64,000 nucleotides of DNA from Acinetobacter sp. 10FS3-1 (GTDB taxonomy: Bacteria; Pseudomonadota; Gammaproteobacteria; Pseudomonadales; Moraxellaceae): contig NZ_CP039144.1 in the NCBI RefSeq assembly GCF_013343215.1, forward strand, positions 1 to 64,000. The letters are read 5' to 3'. The notes beneath the pieces are model-generated. The model did no database searches and was not told the DNA's origin. It saw only the letters and a program-made list of their open reading frames with translations. Every line of letters begins with the position of its first letter. The stretch's first letter is position 1. The position numbers were made by a program, and so were the translations under genes. Positions 42,901 through 51,218 of this stretch are shown in pieces.

Positions 42901-45634
42901 ATTTGAACAAAAGATGCTAACGGAGGAATTAGACAAGGTAAAAAGCGAGCTTGAGTGTGCTAATAGCACCTCTCAGCATGGTAAACGTACACTTCGTAAA
43001 TTGCGTGACATGCAACGTCGATTAGAAACCAAACTTTCTAAAAAGATGAACACAAAACGCCGTGATAATGACCTGACTTTTGAGCAGCTAGGCATTACGG
43101 ATTTATGCGTCGATGAAGGTCATTTATACAAAAACTTGTTTTATAACAGCAACTTAAAAAACATTGTTGGTATGGGGAACCCTACCGGTTCTAACCGTGC
43201 TTTCGATATGTACTGCAAATTTCTTTACCTACACCAGATCGGCGGGTCAGGTGTACTGATGACCGGCACACCAATCAGCAACAGTGCTTGTGAAATGCAC
43301 ATTATGATGCGCTTCTTGATTCCGAATCTGTTAGCTGAATTGAACTTAGATCGGTTCGACAATTGGGCGAAATTGTATAGCGATAATACGAGCAAATGGG
43401 AAAGCACCGAATCGGGCAAGTTAAAGCAAGTCACCCGCTTTGCTCGTAACTGGAAAAATATGCGCTCATTGATGCAGTTATGGTATCAGTGCGCCGACCC
43501 AATCACTAATGATGTGATGGTTTCAGCCTACGAGGAAGAGAACCCAGGAAAACGCTTCCCACTTCCTGAGGTTGAGGGTGGCGTAAGACAATGTATTGCG
43601 GTTGACCCAACAGAAGAACAGCAACAACTTTTAAATGAAGTGTTAGCCGGTTTTGAGAATCTGGATAAGATCACTGATTACCTAGAACGTAATGCTGAAC
43701 GTCTGCGCTTGATGGACCGTGCACGTAAATTATCACTGGCTGCTCGCTGTGTGGATTATTACCGCTTCCGCAATGAAACTGGTGGTAAGCTCCAAGCTGT
43801 AGCGGATAACGTGGCTCAAATCTACCGAAAATGGGATGCAGATAAAGGTACTCAAATTATCTTCTTAGATCGCTCAGTTCCATTTACTAAGGGTGATGAT
43901 CGTATACTTAGAGAATATGACGCTTTACGTGCAAAAATGGATGCAGCGATTGAAGAGGACGACGAGGACTTAATCAATAGCCTAGAAGATCGCCTTGCTG
44001 CCTTCAATGCTGATGAAATGGAAGCGATCAGAGTTGCGATTACAGCTTCATGGTCTGGATACCAGGAAATTAAAACCTTACTTGTGGCTCAAGGTCTACC
44101 AGAAAACGAAATTCGTTTTATCCAGGAAGCGAAAAACGACAAGCAAAAACAAGAAATTTTTGATCTTGTTCGTACCGGTGAAGTTCGAGTTTTAATTGGC
44201 TCCACCCCGCGCATGGGTGCGGGAACTAACGTGAATAATCGTCTAGTTCATCTACACCATGTCGATATCACTTATAAGCCGTCGGACATTGAACAGCGCG
44301 AGGGGCGTATCATTCGTCAGGGCAATGAGCTTTATACTCTCTACGGACATGATAATTTTAAGGTCGGAATTACTGCATATATCACGAGATTTAGCATTGA
44401 TGCCAAACTTTGGGATTTATGCTCAAGCAAGCTAAAAATGATCAATGCGATTCGTAAATATGATGGTTCGCACCAAATGGATTTTGGTAACGATCTGGAT
44501 AATATCTCAATGATGGAGATTGCAGCCCTGGCGACTGGTAATCCAATGATGCTTGAGCGTGTTGAGCTTGAGGGTGACATTCAAACGCTTGAACGTATGA
44601 AGTTGATGTTTAACCGTAAGAAAGCCGGCGCAATCAACCAGATCGCAAAAGCTAAACTGACCCTGGAACACACTCCGGCGAAGTTGGCAAATATTCAGGC
44701 AAGCCACGAAGTAGTTAAGGCTACTCACTTGGCGCACGTTGCAAATTTAGAATCTCGAATTGTGGTGGTGGATGGCGTGGAATACAGCTCACTAGCAGAT
44801 ATTCAAACGTATGTAACTGCCCTACCTAAAGGTAAAGTGACTATTGACCTAAACGGCAAAACATACCACAGCCGCACGAAGGTGACAGCAGAAGCCGAGC
44901 GCATCTTAGGCAATGGTAAGTTCTTTAAGGTTGAGTTCAACGGCAAATCTTATGAGTTCTCAGTAGACTTTGCCGATGCGGTGTTAAATGGCAACTCTAC
45001 GTGGTTGGTGAATGGCGGTGAAGCTCATATTGGCTATATGTTAGGCCACGAGCTGCATGTTGTTGACTACGGCGAGGGCAAAATCGGCTTTGCTGTACTT
45101 GATCTGAAACAGACAAGCGAATTGGCAGAGGTTGAGATTGAATCAGTCGTTCACAAGAGCAAGCGATACTACACTTCTGGTTCTATCACTTCTGCGATCA
45201 ATAAGTTATTTATGCACCTGGTAAACCGTCTGGGTTGTGAAGTAGATAAGTTTGAACATGAGCTAGTGAATGCCAAATCTATTCTTGCAAACCTGACCAG
45301 TCGCATTAATGATACTTTCCCGCAAGAGCTTGAGTTAGAAGCAAAACGCAAACGCTTGATCTGTATTTCTAAACTTATGTCGGATGATAATGCTGATGTG
45401 GTTGATCACGGTTCATGGGAGGCTGAATTACAGCTTCTCAAGGATGCCTTGCCACCGGAAGCGGTTGCTGTTGAAGTGGTTGAAGTAGACAGTATCGAAG
45501 CTGCTACTGATGAAATTGACCCGGAATTTAAAGTAGAACGTGCTGAAACACTGGTTGAAAAGGTACGCCCTAAAACTCGTGGTAAACGTGCTGCCAAATC
45601 GGTTCCAAAAACAAATCAACTCTGCCTGTTTTAA
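39908..45634 (+). CDS. N6-adenine methylase / SF2 helicase fusion, DarB-like antirestriction candidate
   Basis: 1908 residues from ATG 39908 (AGGAT upstream; TTG 39887 lies in the pseudoknot). N-terminal methylase: LEPSCGSGF (about 149-157) and the catalytic IGNPPYSGE (about 211-219). Helicase: Walker A VVGSGKT (about 905), CVDEGH in place of DEAD (about 1067), MTGTPISN (about 1117), and motif VI QREGRIIRQGN (about 1462). The C-terminal 400 residues are unassigned. The layout matches phage P1 DarB and giant methylase-helicases of plasmids and ICEs, which protect incoming DNA from type I restriction, as known for DarB. That role here is inference. Confidence 0.88.
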   Translation: MENTAFIADMVNTGDFNPISPYVTTNLDLNLHPIQHNKSLVSRFEQNIEAIKVLKQIEAAGRKPTQAEQITLSNYSGFGGLTAAFPNIDGVYTNDAWKERGELLKSLVTDAEYNSITFTLGSAFFTPSHIVNAMWKMAEKAGFRGGVVLEPSCGSGFIMGHAPKDHFIKTVAVELDIITAKVAELVYPENTVMQTGFENIPFQQGMFDLAIGNPPYSGEYSAHFKHNQSFNGFSIHNQFMIASIDALAANAIGVMIVSRYFMDAENCSARYAVSERAKLISAVRLPSSAFSDSANTDVVTDILVFRKYHQDDIEQGTKRIGDWVDSITKDAHGVTRNTYFESKNAIIGKYEHISSAFGMTLNVKYEGDLEADLAAFVDQLPEQITTNYVNPKQVAIRYEDLVSHLLIEMSGLEIGAVQRDDNGTLYRIIEKNAVHGFSYFKQEITENTVWSKRFRYDENKDIYELVPRMENGRKVYVMEDDKPTNRLVYDRQYIDIDAIAAGSKLGPVKLDKLNRLIDLRDTLKVQLDYELSDHDDIEANRAVLCGMYDAFVKKYSFINSPANVALLNELPDCALMLSLEESYTKASKVVDGLTASGRKRFKTTRKESAKKAAILSQRVVYKTVIATHADTIEDGLALSMSHRAKFDLEYVAQLCDCTTEEVIEQLHHNAVVPLIYFDHAQNAWVERNSYLSGNVRQKLSVAEKHGLDRNVEALSEVLPEQVQIEDISLSLGMQWIPLSVYVRFVRDISEDANARVTYEYVSNMFEVTCVASQAKTLMFANEHLSLDKLLNKLMNSESIRIYKESINWRDEVVRVLDHEATEQTNIIAEQMKLEFANWIYDQQDLVDQLTELYNEKFNSFVVQKYDGSHLQFVGKVPDDVIDLRRHQKNAIWRGIVEPFVLYDHVVGSGKTWLSISRAIERKRLGLSEKPVIVVPNHLVFQFAADVYRLYPSAHVLAATNKDFEKSRRKRLFAKIATGNYDLIIVPHSSFEFIKLSPAFEQKMLTEELDKVKSELECANSTSQHGKRTLRKLRDMQRRLETKLSKKMNTKRRDNDLTFEQLGITDLCVDEGHLYKNLFYNSNLKNIVGMGNPTGSNRAFDMYCKFLYLHQIGGSGVLMTGTPISNSACEMHIMMRFLIPNLLAELNLDRFDNWAKLYSDNTSKWESTESGKLKQVTRFARNWKNMRSLMQLWYQCADPITNDVMVSAYEEENPGKRFPLPEVEGGVRQCIAVDPTEEQQQLLNEVLAGFENLDKITDYLERNAERLRLMDRARKLSLAARCVDYYRFRNETGGKLQAVADNVAQIYRKWDADKGTQIIFLDRSVPFTKGDDRILREYDALRAKMDAAIEEDDEDLINSLEDRLAAFNADEMEAIRVAITASWSGYQEIKTLLVAQGLPENEIRFIQEAKNDKQKQEIFDLVRTGEVRVLIGSTPRMGAGTNVNNRLVHLHHVDITYKPSDIEQREGRIIRQGNELYTLYGHDNFKVGITAYITRFSIDAKLWDLCSSKLKMINAIRKYDGSHQMDFGNDLDNISMMEIAALATGNPMMLERVELEGDIQTLERMKLMFNRKKAGAINQIAKAKLTLEHTPAKLANIQASHEVVKATHLAHVANLESRIVVVDGVEYSSLADIQTYVTALPKGKVTIDLNGKTYHSRTKVTAEAERILGNGKFFKVEFNGKSYEFSVDFADAVLNGNSTWLVNGGEAHIGYMLGHELHVVDYGEGKIGFAVLDLKQTSELAEVEIESVVHKSKRYYTSGSITSAINKLFMHLVNRLGCEVDKFEHELVNAKSILANLTSRINDTFPQELELEAKRKRLICISKLMSDDNADVVDHGSWEAELQLLKDALPPEAVAVEVVEVDSIEAATDEIDPEFKVERAETLVEKVRPKTRGKRAAKSVPKTNQLCLF

Positions 45635-45658
45635 CAGGTAGAGTTTAGGGGTAATCCA

Positions 45659-45949
45659 GTGTCTATTAGAAAATTAAGTGTATTTATGCGCTCAGTCGCA
45701 AATACCATTCTGGCTAAACTGATTATTGTTGTCCTTGTGTCTTATTTTACAGGGTATTACACCGGTTTATATTTCCGTCCAGATTTAATCAATTTCTTTA
45801 TTGATTCAACTCTACTTTATTACTTATTGCCAACGGTTTTCGGCTTTTGTGTGTGGGCGGTTGGTGGAGTAGTTTTATTATTATGTGGACTATCTTATGA
45901 ACAATTTGAATATAACTATAAAAAACTATCTGGGTCTGGTATCAAATAA
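45659..45949 (+). CDS. Two-helix small membrane protein, 96 aa
   Basis: GTG 45659 with AGGGG 8 bases upstream. Membrane segments at about 18-40 (LAKLIIVVLVSYFTGYYTGLY) and 53-80 (YYLLPTVFGFCVWAVGGVVLLL). Not recognised. Directly downstream of the methylase/helicase gene. Confidence 0.72.
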   Translation: MSIRKLSVFMRSVANTILAKLIIVVLVSYFTGYYTGLYFRPDLINFFIDSTLLYYLLPTVFGFCVWAVGGVVLLLCGLSYEQFEYNYKKLSGSGIK

Positions 45950-45975
45950 CCCTTTAATCCAAGAGTGAAATTTGA

Positions 45976-46272
45976 ATGAATAATCTGCAATTTCTTTTAT
46001 TAAAAATTGGTGAGGAAGCTAAGGAAATTGGCTTGGTCGCTGATAAGACAATTCAGTTTGGTTTAGATTCCAATAATAACGGTCAACTGCCTTTAACCAA
46101 TAAAGATCATTTATTTAAAGAAATAAATGATCTTTTAGCGGTTGTTGAAATGCTCAATGAAGAGTGCGGTTTGGGCTTCACCCCGGACCTACAAGCAATC
46201 GCAGAAAAAAAGAAAAAGGTTCAGCATTATCGAAGCATTGCTCAAGAACTTGGTAACATGAGTATTGACTAA
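45976..46272 (+). CDS. MazG-like all-alpha NTP pyrophosphohydrolase-type protein, 98 aa
   Basis: EExxE at residues 13-17 (IGEEAKEIG) and ExxD in LFKEINDLLAVVEML give the EExxE-ExxD metal-binding helix pattern of MazG-like pyrophosphatases, which hydrolyse NTPs or dNTPs. Small single-domain forms are frequent in phages. 26 bases after the 45659 gene, so probably part of the methylase/helicase transcript. Confidence 0.75.
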   Translation: MNNLQFLLLKIGEEAKEIGLVADKTIQFGLDSNNNGQLPLTNKDHLFKEINDLLAVVEMLNEECGLGFTPDLQAIAEKKKKVQHYRSIAQELGNMSID

Positions 46273-46310
46273 GTTATCAGAATAATTGGCTTTTTTAAAA
46301 GTCTTATATA

Positions 46311-46340
46311 TTGACTTATGCCGTTTTTATAGCTCATAAT
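46311..46340 (+). promoter_or_regulatory. Backbone promoter (copy 13), leader without the standard pseudoknot
   Basis: TTGACT 46311-46316, TATGCCGTTTTT, CATAAT 46335-46340. The long leader has hairpins GATA/TATC (about 46380-46400) and AACTG/CAGTT just before the ribosome site, not the shared pseudoknot. Confidence 0.65.
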
Positions 46341-46462
46341 TAATTTTAATACACTCATTTAGATTTAATGGATGATAGCGATATAAATTTTATCGTCTTA
46401 ATAATTGCGTTCTATCAATTTAAAAGGGAACTGACCTTATTTTTCAGTTGAGGGTTTTAAAT

Positions 46463-47335
46463 ATGCAGAGTCTAAGCAGTGTTTTAGGTGTATTAAGTTT
46501 CATTTTGGCATTTGCAGCCGTCACTTCTATTTTTGACAGAAAAGAAAGTATCCCTTTTAAGTCGAAAACTAAAACCATTGTTATTATGGCTTTAATGGCA
46601 GTTTCTCTATTTGGTTTGAAACAATATGTAGTGGATAACCACGCGGAAACTTACGATGCTGATTACCGCACTGTTTATCTGGCAGTTGAGAAAGTCAATA
46701 ATGAAGAATTTTCAAAATTGGTGAGCACTGCCCTAGCTGACGATAAACTTACCAAAAATGAATTTAAAGAAATCAAAAAGGCTTCAAATATAGATTTCTT
46801 TGATCTGAAAGATGACCAACCTTTAAATTTCAGTGAAAGTTCAATCACTCCGATTAAGATTTCGCCTATGGGGGAAACTGCAATCTCCTTAAATGCTGGT
46901 TGGGGTACTGATGTTTTGTACATGAGTATTTTAATAGCACTGATATTTATTGCAGTGGGGCTGTTTAAATTCAGAGACGCACCAGAAGCATTAAAAGCTA
47001 AAGATCACGACGATCTAAACGACGAAGAATTGCGACAATTACAAAAGGCTGTTTTGCGTCCTGAGCTTAGAAAACAACCGCGTAAAGCATTTATTGGTGT
47101 TGGCGGTGGCTTGATGGCTATGAGTTGTGCGGTACTCTTCTGGCAGACTGGAAGTGGTGATGCTTATAAAAAAGAACTAGACGAGTTTTTCACAGCAAAC
47201 AGCCATATCCCGGCAGTTCAGGAGTTTAAAACAAAGGTTTATGCCAATGGTAAGATTTCAGAAAAGGAAGTAGTAGAAGCTATAAAATTTCCTGCGACAT
47301 TTGAAAAGACCGATATCATCAATGCTTTAAAATAG
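46463..47335 (+). CDS. Polytopic membrane protein, 290 aa (paralogue of 50146)
   Basis: ATG 46463 with GAGGG upstream; TTG 46448 rejected. Four membrane segments: 5-24 (SSVLGVLSFILAFAAVTSIF), 37-55 (IVIMALMAVSLFGL), about 153-172 (LYMSILIALIFIAVGLF), about 208-226 (FIGVGGGLMAMSCAVLFW). Between and after them are two helical loops with the pattern VxxALADDKLTKNEFKEI and FKTKVYANGKISEKEVVEAI. The protein at 50146 has the same layout and loops. Function unknown. Confidence 0.78.
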   Translation: MQSLSSVLGVLSFILAFAAVTSIFDRKESIPFKSKTKTIVIMALMAVSLFGLKQYVVDNHAETYDADYRTVYLAVEKVNNEEFSKLVSTALADDKLTKNEFKEIKKASNIDFFDLKDDQPLNFSESSITPIKISPMGETAISLNAGWGTDVLYMSILIALIFIAVGLFKFRDAPEALKAKDHDDLNDEELRQLQKAVLRPELRKQPRKAFIGVGGGLMAMSCAVLFWQTGSGDAYKKELDEFFTANSHIPAVQEFKTKVYANGKISEKEVVEAIKFPATFEKTDIINALK

Positions 47336-47347
47336 TATTTATCCACT

Positions 47348-47374
47348 AAATCCCGCAATTTGCGGGATTTTTTT
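47348..47374 (+). terminator. Terminator after 46463 gene
   Basis: AAATCCCGCA (47348-47357), ATT, TGCGGGATTT (47361-47370), T-run. Confidence 0.92.
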
Positions 47375-47534
47375 GTCCTTATCCGATCACTGATGCTCTG
47401 ATGTAAGTTGGGTTCCGGTTCCAGGTGCAACACATACCCAAGCTATCGTAAAGGCAAATAGTCAGCTATTAAGCTTTATTCAAAGCCACATGCCGGCTAA
47501 TGCTGTAACAGCACCATAATTTAGTGTACTAAAG

Positions 47535-47562
47535 AAAAAAGGATACTTCGGTGTCCTTTTTT
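47535..47562. terminator. Bidirectional-type terminator upstream of promoter copy 14
   Basis: AAAAAAGGATAC (47535-47546), TTCG, GTGTCCTTTTTT (47551-47562), one wobble pair. Confidence 0.85.
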
Positions 47563-47579
47563 ACGCTTTACAATTTTGG

Positions 47580-47662
47580 TTGACTTATGCCATGTTTTGA
47601 ACCATAATCCTGTATATGCAAAGGCAACATGCCAAATCGGTAAAGCCACCGAATTATTGGCT
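47580..47662 (+). promoter_or_regulatory. Backbone promoter (copy 14) plus pseudoknot leader
   Basis: TTGACT 47580-47585, TATGCCATGTTTT, CATAAT 47603-47608. Leader hairpin GGCA 47623-47626/TGCC 47630-47633. Pseudoknot TCGG 47637-47640 with CCGA 47649-47652; AGCC 47644-47647 with GGCT 47659-47662; single A 47648; loop ATTATT. Confidence 0.85.
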
Positions 47663-47683
47663 TGCTTCAATAGGATATAAAAA

Positions 47684-48652
47684 ATGAAACAGCTCGATAT
47701 AGCTAAAATTATAGCCGAATATTCAAAGCAGCTTAAACGTAACTCGCTTGAAACAAGTGCTATGCCCCACCCGCTTATCGAAGGCAAGTTGCTGACACAA
47801 GCTGACATGGATGCACTGCACCAGGATATTGAAGAGCTAGGTAAGCAATTTAAACTCAACCTTAAAGAGTTACCTCCTAAATTGGTTCCGGTTTTAACAG
47901 CAAGAATGCCGAATGTGGATTATAAACAAGTCCGTATTTACGAGATGACACGCGATTTAGATAAGCTTTATGTCTCTTTGGCTGATAAGTTTATTTTGCT
48001 TGATGATAAGGATGTGGTGACATTTTCTGAGGATATGAGCAAATTTGTGGTGTCATACGAAAATGCTTCCTATGAGTTTAAAACGCCCGATGATTTATGC
48101 CGTCATCTTGCCAGTGGCAAAAAAGGTTACTTGATCTTTCAATTCCGTCAAGGATTCGTTAAGTGGGTTACTGAGACAGATGGCAACCTTCGCATGGCAT
48201 GGTTGGCAGAACGTGATGAATATGGGCGACTTTCAAGCATTACCATTGATGCGTTCCGACTTATTGCTCGTGCCAAAGAATACGCCGTTGCACGTAAACA
48301 ACAGATCGAATTGAATGAGCTGTTACCTTTTAAATGGACCACAGCGACCCGCCCTACTCGTGGTGGCTTGAGTGGTAGTGCTAAAAGCATGATGAATGGC
48401 AATGTAGCGAATACAGTAGTTCACCTTCTGGTCCAAGAGGACTGCAAGATCGGTCGTTTAAGCCGTTCTGCGGGTGATTACCTGTGTGCACCGAGCAAAG
48501 GTCGCCTAGCGCGTGATCTGGGTCCGTTTATCGAAGAAATGGCTTATAAGATAGATGAACATACGATTCATGCTAATTTGCCGAAAGAAATTACTTGTAA
48601 GGATTGCTTAGAAAAACTGGCAGCTATTAAAAATAAGGTTAAGGGCAAATAA
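47684..48652 (+). CDS. Hypothetical protein, 322 aa
   Basis: Starts MKQLDIAKIIAEYSKQLKRNSLETSAM; AGGAT upstream. Mixed fold; middle FKTPDDLCRHLASGKKGYLIFQFRQGFVKWVTETDGNLR; Arg-rich segment TRPTRGGLSGSAKSMMNGN; C-terminal CKDCLEKL with CxxC. Not recognised. Head of a unit that includes 48679, 48939 and 49337. Confidence 0.78.
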   Translation: MKQLDIAKIIAEYSKQLKRNSLETSAMPHPLIEGKLLTQADMDALHQDIEELGKQFKLNLKELPPKLVPVLTARMPNVDYKQVRIYEMTRDLDKLYVSLADKFILLDDKDVVTFSEDMSKFVVSYENASYEFKTPDDLCRHLASGKKGYLIFQFRQGFVKWVTETDGNLRMAWLAERDEYGRLSSITIDAFRLIARAKEYAVARKQQIELNELLPFKWTTATRPTRGGLSGSAKSMMNGNVANTVVHLLVQEDCKIGRLSRSAGDYLCAPSKGRLARDLGPFIEEMAYKIDEHTIHANLPKEITCKDCLEKLAAIKNKVKGK

Positions 48653-48678
48653 GCTCTTAACCACCGAGGATAATAAAA

Positions 48679-48936
48679 ATGTTTTCCCTCTCTACGCATC
48701 ACTCTGATGATTGCACTTACTCATACGAAAACTTGCTTGCGGTGATACCGAACTTTTCACCAGAGAACATTAATAAACTGGCTGACTTCATCAAAGAGAA
48801 CTATGAGTTAAGTGAAGATCAGCTTTTAGAGTTACTTGATTACCAAAACTACGCATATAACGGTGTGGTTCTCAAGGATTTGAAAGGCTATACCTATCGC
48901 CTGATCATCCAGACCGTTAAATGTATTGGAGCCTAA
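48679..48936 (+). CDS. Small hypothetical protein, 85 aa
   Basis: GAGGAT precedes ATG. Acidic, helical (MFSLSTHHSDDCTYSYENLLAVIPNFSPENINKLADFIKENY). Not recognised. 26 bases after 47684 gene. Confidence 0.72.
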   Translation: MFSLSTHHSDDCTYSYENLLAVIPNFSPENINKLADFIKENYELSEDQLLELLDYQNYAYNGVVLKDLKGYTYRLIIQTVKCIGA

Positions 48937-48938
48937 TT

Positions 48939-49337
48939 ATGTCAGTTGGTTTTGATGTTGATGTTGAAGGCAATACAGCTCTACAGGACTTGATTGCCAA
49001 AACCACAGTTGAACACGATGTTTGGTTGGTTCAGGATGGTAAACCTGTTGCACCAGGGAAATACCCGGAAGGCATGCGCGGGTTCATCCCTACCGATCAG
49101 TATTTACCAATTATGGATTACAACGACAGTTCATTTAACAGTGGAATGTACATGCTGTTGGTTGAAGCAACCAGTGGTTATGAGGTTGCAGAAGGTTTCC
49201 TGATGAAATGGACAGATGGCGACTACTTCTTCTGGTACAACCATGATGAAATCTCAAAGGTTGTGGGTTTTATGCCACTACCACAAGTAAAAATGGTCAA
49301 ACCAAGCAAGAATAAAAAAATTGGAACCTGGGGATAA
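48939..49337 (+). CDS. DUF551-like small protein, 132 aa
   Basis: ATG 48939 follows TTGGAG and lies 2 bases after the previous stop. The C-terminal pattern YFFWYNHDEISKVVGFMPLP resembles the DUF551 signature (aromatic turns then a V-x-WMPLP end) common in phages, as recalled. TAA overlaps the next ATG. Function unknown. Confidence 0.68.
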   Translation: MSVGFDVDVEGNTALQDLIAKTTVEHDVWLVQDGKPVAPGKYPEGMRGFIPTDQYLPIMDYNDSSFNSGMYMLLVEATSGYEVAEGFLMKWTDGDYFFWYNHDEISKVVGFMPLPQVKMVKPSKNKKIGTWG

Positions 49338-49765
49338 TGATGGATGCTCAATTAAAAGCTAAATTAGAAGAACTGGTGAACGCTGACCAAGCGGTGTGCT
49401 TTGATCTGAAAACTAAGCAATGGGTGGATTTCCCTCATTGTGACTTTCTTGACAATGATGCTTTTCTACCGCCGTTGAAGCAGCATGAGGACGGTTATAG
49501 ATCGGCTGTATTGGCTGTGTTGATCAGTCGCCCGACTGCGTATGGTCCAACGCTTAGTGTTTGTACTGGATATCTGCAAGTTACCGCAGACACGGATGAA
49601 ACAGACCTAGTGCGTAGCCTGGAATGGTGTTCTGCCGATGGTGAGGACGTTGTGGGATGGATGAAGTTACCGGTATTCCATAAGGGCGATCAAACCACCT
49701 TAAAGCATGACCAGACCGGTGATAAGGGTTTTTACTTCATCATGTCTATGGATACAGTTCAATAA
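49337..49765 (+). CDS. DUF551-like small protein, 142 aa
   Basis: ATG 49337 overlaps the previous stop (TAATG) with GGGGA upstream. Core LECSADGEDVVGWMKLP-type ending (here LEWCSADGEDVVGWMKLP) gives the WMxLP signature also seen in degenerate form in the 48939 protein, so the two are probably distant paralogues. Function unknown. Confidence 0.68.
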   Translation: MMDAQLKAKLEELVNADQAVCFDLKTKQWVDFPHCDFLDNDAFLPPLKQHEDGYRSAVLAVLISRPTAYGPTLSVCTGYLQVTADTDETDLVRSLEWCSADGEDVVGWMKLPVFHKGDQTTLKHDQTGDKGFYFIMSMDTVQ

Positions 49766-49775
49766 CATATAGCTA

Positions 49776-49871
49776 TTGACCTATGCCATGTTTTGTTTCA
49801 CTCTTAATCACATGATACAAGCGGAAAACCACCGCATTCATGGTTTATAAAAGTCGAGTATTTAACCGACT
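49776..49871 (+). promoter_or_regulatory. Backbone promoter (copy 15) plus pseudoknot leader with extra 3' hairpin
   Basis: TTGACC 49776-49781, TATGCCATGTTTT, weak -10 (CTTAAT 49803-49808 at longer spacing). Pseudoknot GCGG 49821-49824 with CCGC 49832-49835; AACC 49827-49830 with GGTT 49842-49845; single A 49831; loop ATTCAT. The helper hairpin is after, not before, the knot: AGTCG 49852-49856/CGACT 49867-49871. Confidence 0.75.
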
Positions 49872-49886
49872 ATAAGGAAGAATGAT

Positions 49887-50135
49887 ATGAGCCATCAAGA
49901 TTACGTTCAACAGGCACTTGCTCACTTTACCCCGGAGCAGTTAAAGCAAGTTTATGTAGACACTGCGGTTGATCTGGACGATCAAGTGCCTGACACCCTA
50001 GAAAACTTCTTGAAGTTCCATAGTGAGGATTGGACCTTCCAAAATTATTCAATGGATAGTGATGTGCGCCACGCTCGTAGTACAGATGACTTGATCAGTT
50101 ACGTGGAGTTGACCTTAGAACCAGTGAAGCATTGA
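49887..50135 (+). CDS. Small acidic protein, 82 aa
   Basis: ATG 49887 with AAGGAAG upstream; an ATG at 49882 hits a stop after one codon. Sequence MSHQDYVQQALAHFTPEQLKQVYVDTAVDLDDQVPDTLENFLKFH. Helical, not recognised. Ends 10 bases before the membrane protein at 50146. Confidence 0.75.
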   Translation: MSHQDYVQQALAHFTPEQLKQVYVDTAVDLDDQVPDTLENFLKFHSEDWTFQNYSMDSDVRHARSTDDLISYVELTLEPVKH

Positions 50136-50145
50136 GGTTCAATTT

Positions 50146-51054
50146 ATGTGGGAATCAATATCGACTATCTGTGCCATTGTTTCTGCTGTTTTATTCTTGA
50201 TTTTCTTATTGTTATTAGTCGAGAAAGCTGCATATACAAAATCTGGTTTCTTTTTCCAGGGCGCAGTTTTAATCTCTGCTGCCCTGTTCGGCTCCCTGTA
50301 TTACTACGTCTCAAGTAACAAGGTGGAGATCAGCACCTACCAGTATGCGCAAATTTACGATCTGTATAAGGACGAATCAAAGGATTACATCATTAAGAAT
50401 GAAATCCGCAGGGGGCTTTCAGATGGTATGTTCTCAAAATCTGAGTTCAATAAATTAAAAGCAAATCATTTGGAATCTTTAAATTACGCCGAAGCAATGA
50501 ACCAGTTTGCAGAGGTGCTTCCAAATATCGAAATAGAATACTCTACGCCAACACAAAAGTTGTCGGTCAATATGAGCATGAGCATAGTCTATATGATGCG
50601 CATAGTGTTTATTATGGGCTTTTTCTTGTTCGCTTCTATTTATCTGTTGAGTTGGAACCAATACTGTACAGCCATTCGTACTAAAACAAAACTGAATGAT
50701 ATACTGACCATACAGGCGATTGACCGTTGGAACTTCATGCAGTCTAAGAAAGGCTTGCAGATCGTTGGCTTAGTCCTGTCCTTATCTGCTATTGGATTGG
50801 TATTTACAGAGCTGTATTTCAATGATGTGACCAGTGCCACTAAAGCAATCGTGGTCAGCTATGGTGAAGCAAACAAAAATGTGCCGATGATCTATGAGAC
50901 GGTTCAATCTGCCCTGGTAGACAGTAAGATCACCGCAGACGAATACAGTAAAATTGAAAATCTGGAACAGAATGTTGTAGTCGAATATATCAAGCAATCT
51001 ATTCAGGCTATTCAGGTAAATGAATTGAAGCCTAAATCTCCTGACTTGAAATAA
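50146..51054 (+). CDS. Polytopic membrane protein, 302 aa (paralogue of 46463)
   Basis: Membrane segments at about 6-27 (CAIVSAVLFLIFLLLLV), 37-56 (FFQGAVLISAALFGSLYYYV), about 149-168 (IVFIMGFFLFASIYLLS) and about 205-224 (IVGLVLSLSAIGLVFTEL). Soluble loops repeat the pattern LSDGMFSKSEFNKL and ALVDSKITADEYSKI seen in the 46463 protein, so the pair are paralogues with about the same topology. Function unknown. Confidence 0.78.
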   Translation: MWESISTICAIVSAVLFLIFLLLLVEKAAYTKSGFFFQGAVLISAALFGSLYYYVSSNKVEISTYQYAQIYDLYKDESKDYIIKNEIRRGLSDGMFSKSEFNKLKANHLESLNYAEAMNQFAEVLPNIEIEYSTPTQKLSVNMSMSIVYMMRIVFIMGFFLFASIYLLSWNQYCTAIRTKTKLNDILTIQAIDRWNFMQSKKGLQIVGLVLSLSAIGLVFTELYFNDVTSATKAIVVSYGEANKNVPMIYETVQSALVDSKITADEYSKIENLEQNVVVEYIKQSIQAIQVNELKPKSPDLK

Positions 51055-51079
51055 AACTCTAATACCGTCTGAGCCAACG

Positions 51080-51107
51080 AATCCCTGACCAGTTCAGGGA
51101 TTTTTTT
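51080..51107 (+). terminator. Terminator after 50146 gene
   Basis: AATCCCTGA (51080-51088), CCAGT, TCAGGGATT (51094-51102), T-run. Confidence 0.92.
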
Positions 51108-51121
51108 GCTTATAGTCTATA

Positions 51122-51202
51122 TTGACTTATGCCATGTTTTGAATATATAATTCAGACTATATAGAGCGAAAAACTCAACAGGAATGCCACCTGATTAAAG
51201 GC
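51122..51202 (+). promoter_or_regulatory. Backbone promoter (copy 16) plus pseudoknot leader
   Basis: TTGACT 51122-51127, 18-base spacer, perfect TATAAT 51146-51151. Leader hairpin GAG 51164-51166/CTC 51174-51176. Pseudoknot CAGG 51179-51182 with CCTG 51190-51193; GCC 51186-51188 with GGC 51200-51202; single A 51189; loop ATTAAA 51194-51199. Confidence 0.83.
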
Positions 51203-51218
51203 GATTACAGAGGATATT

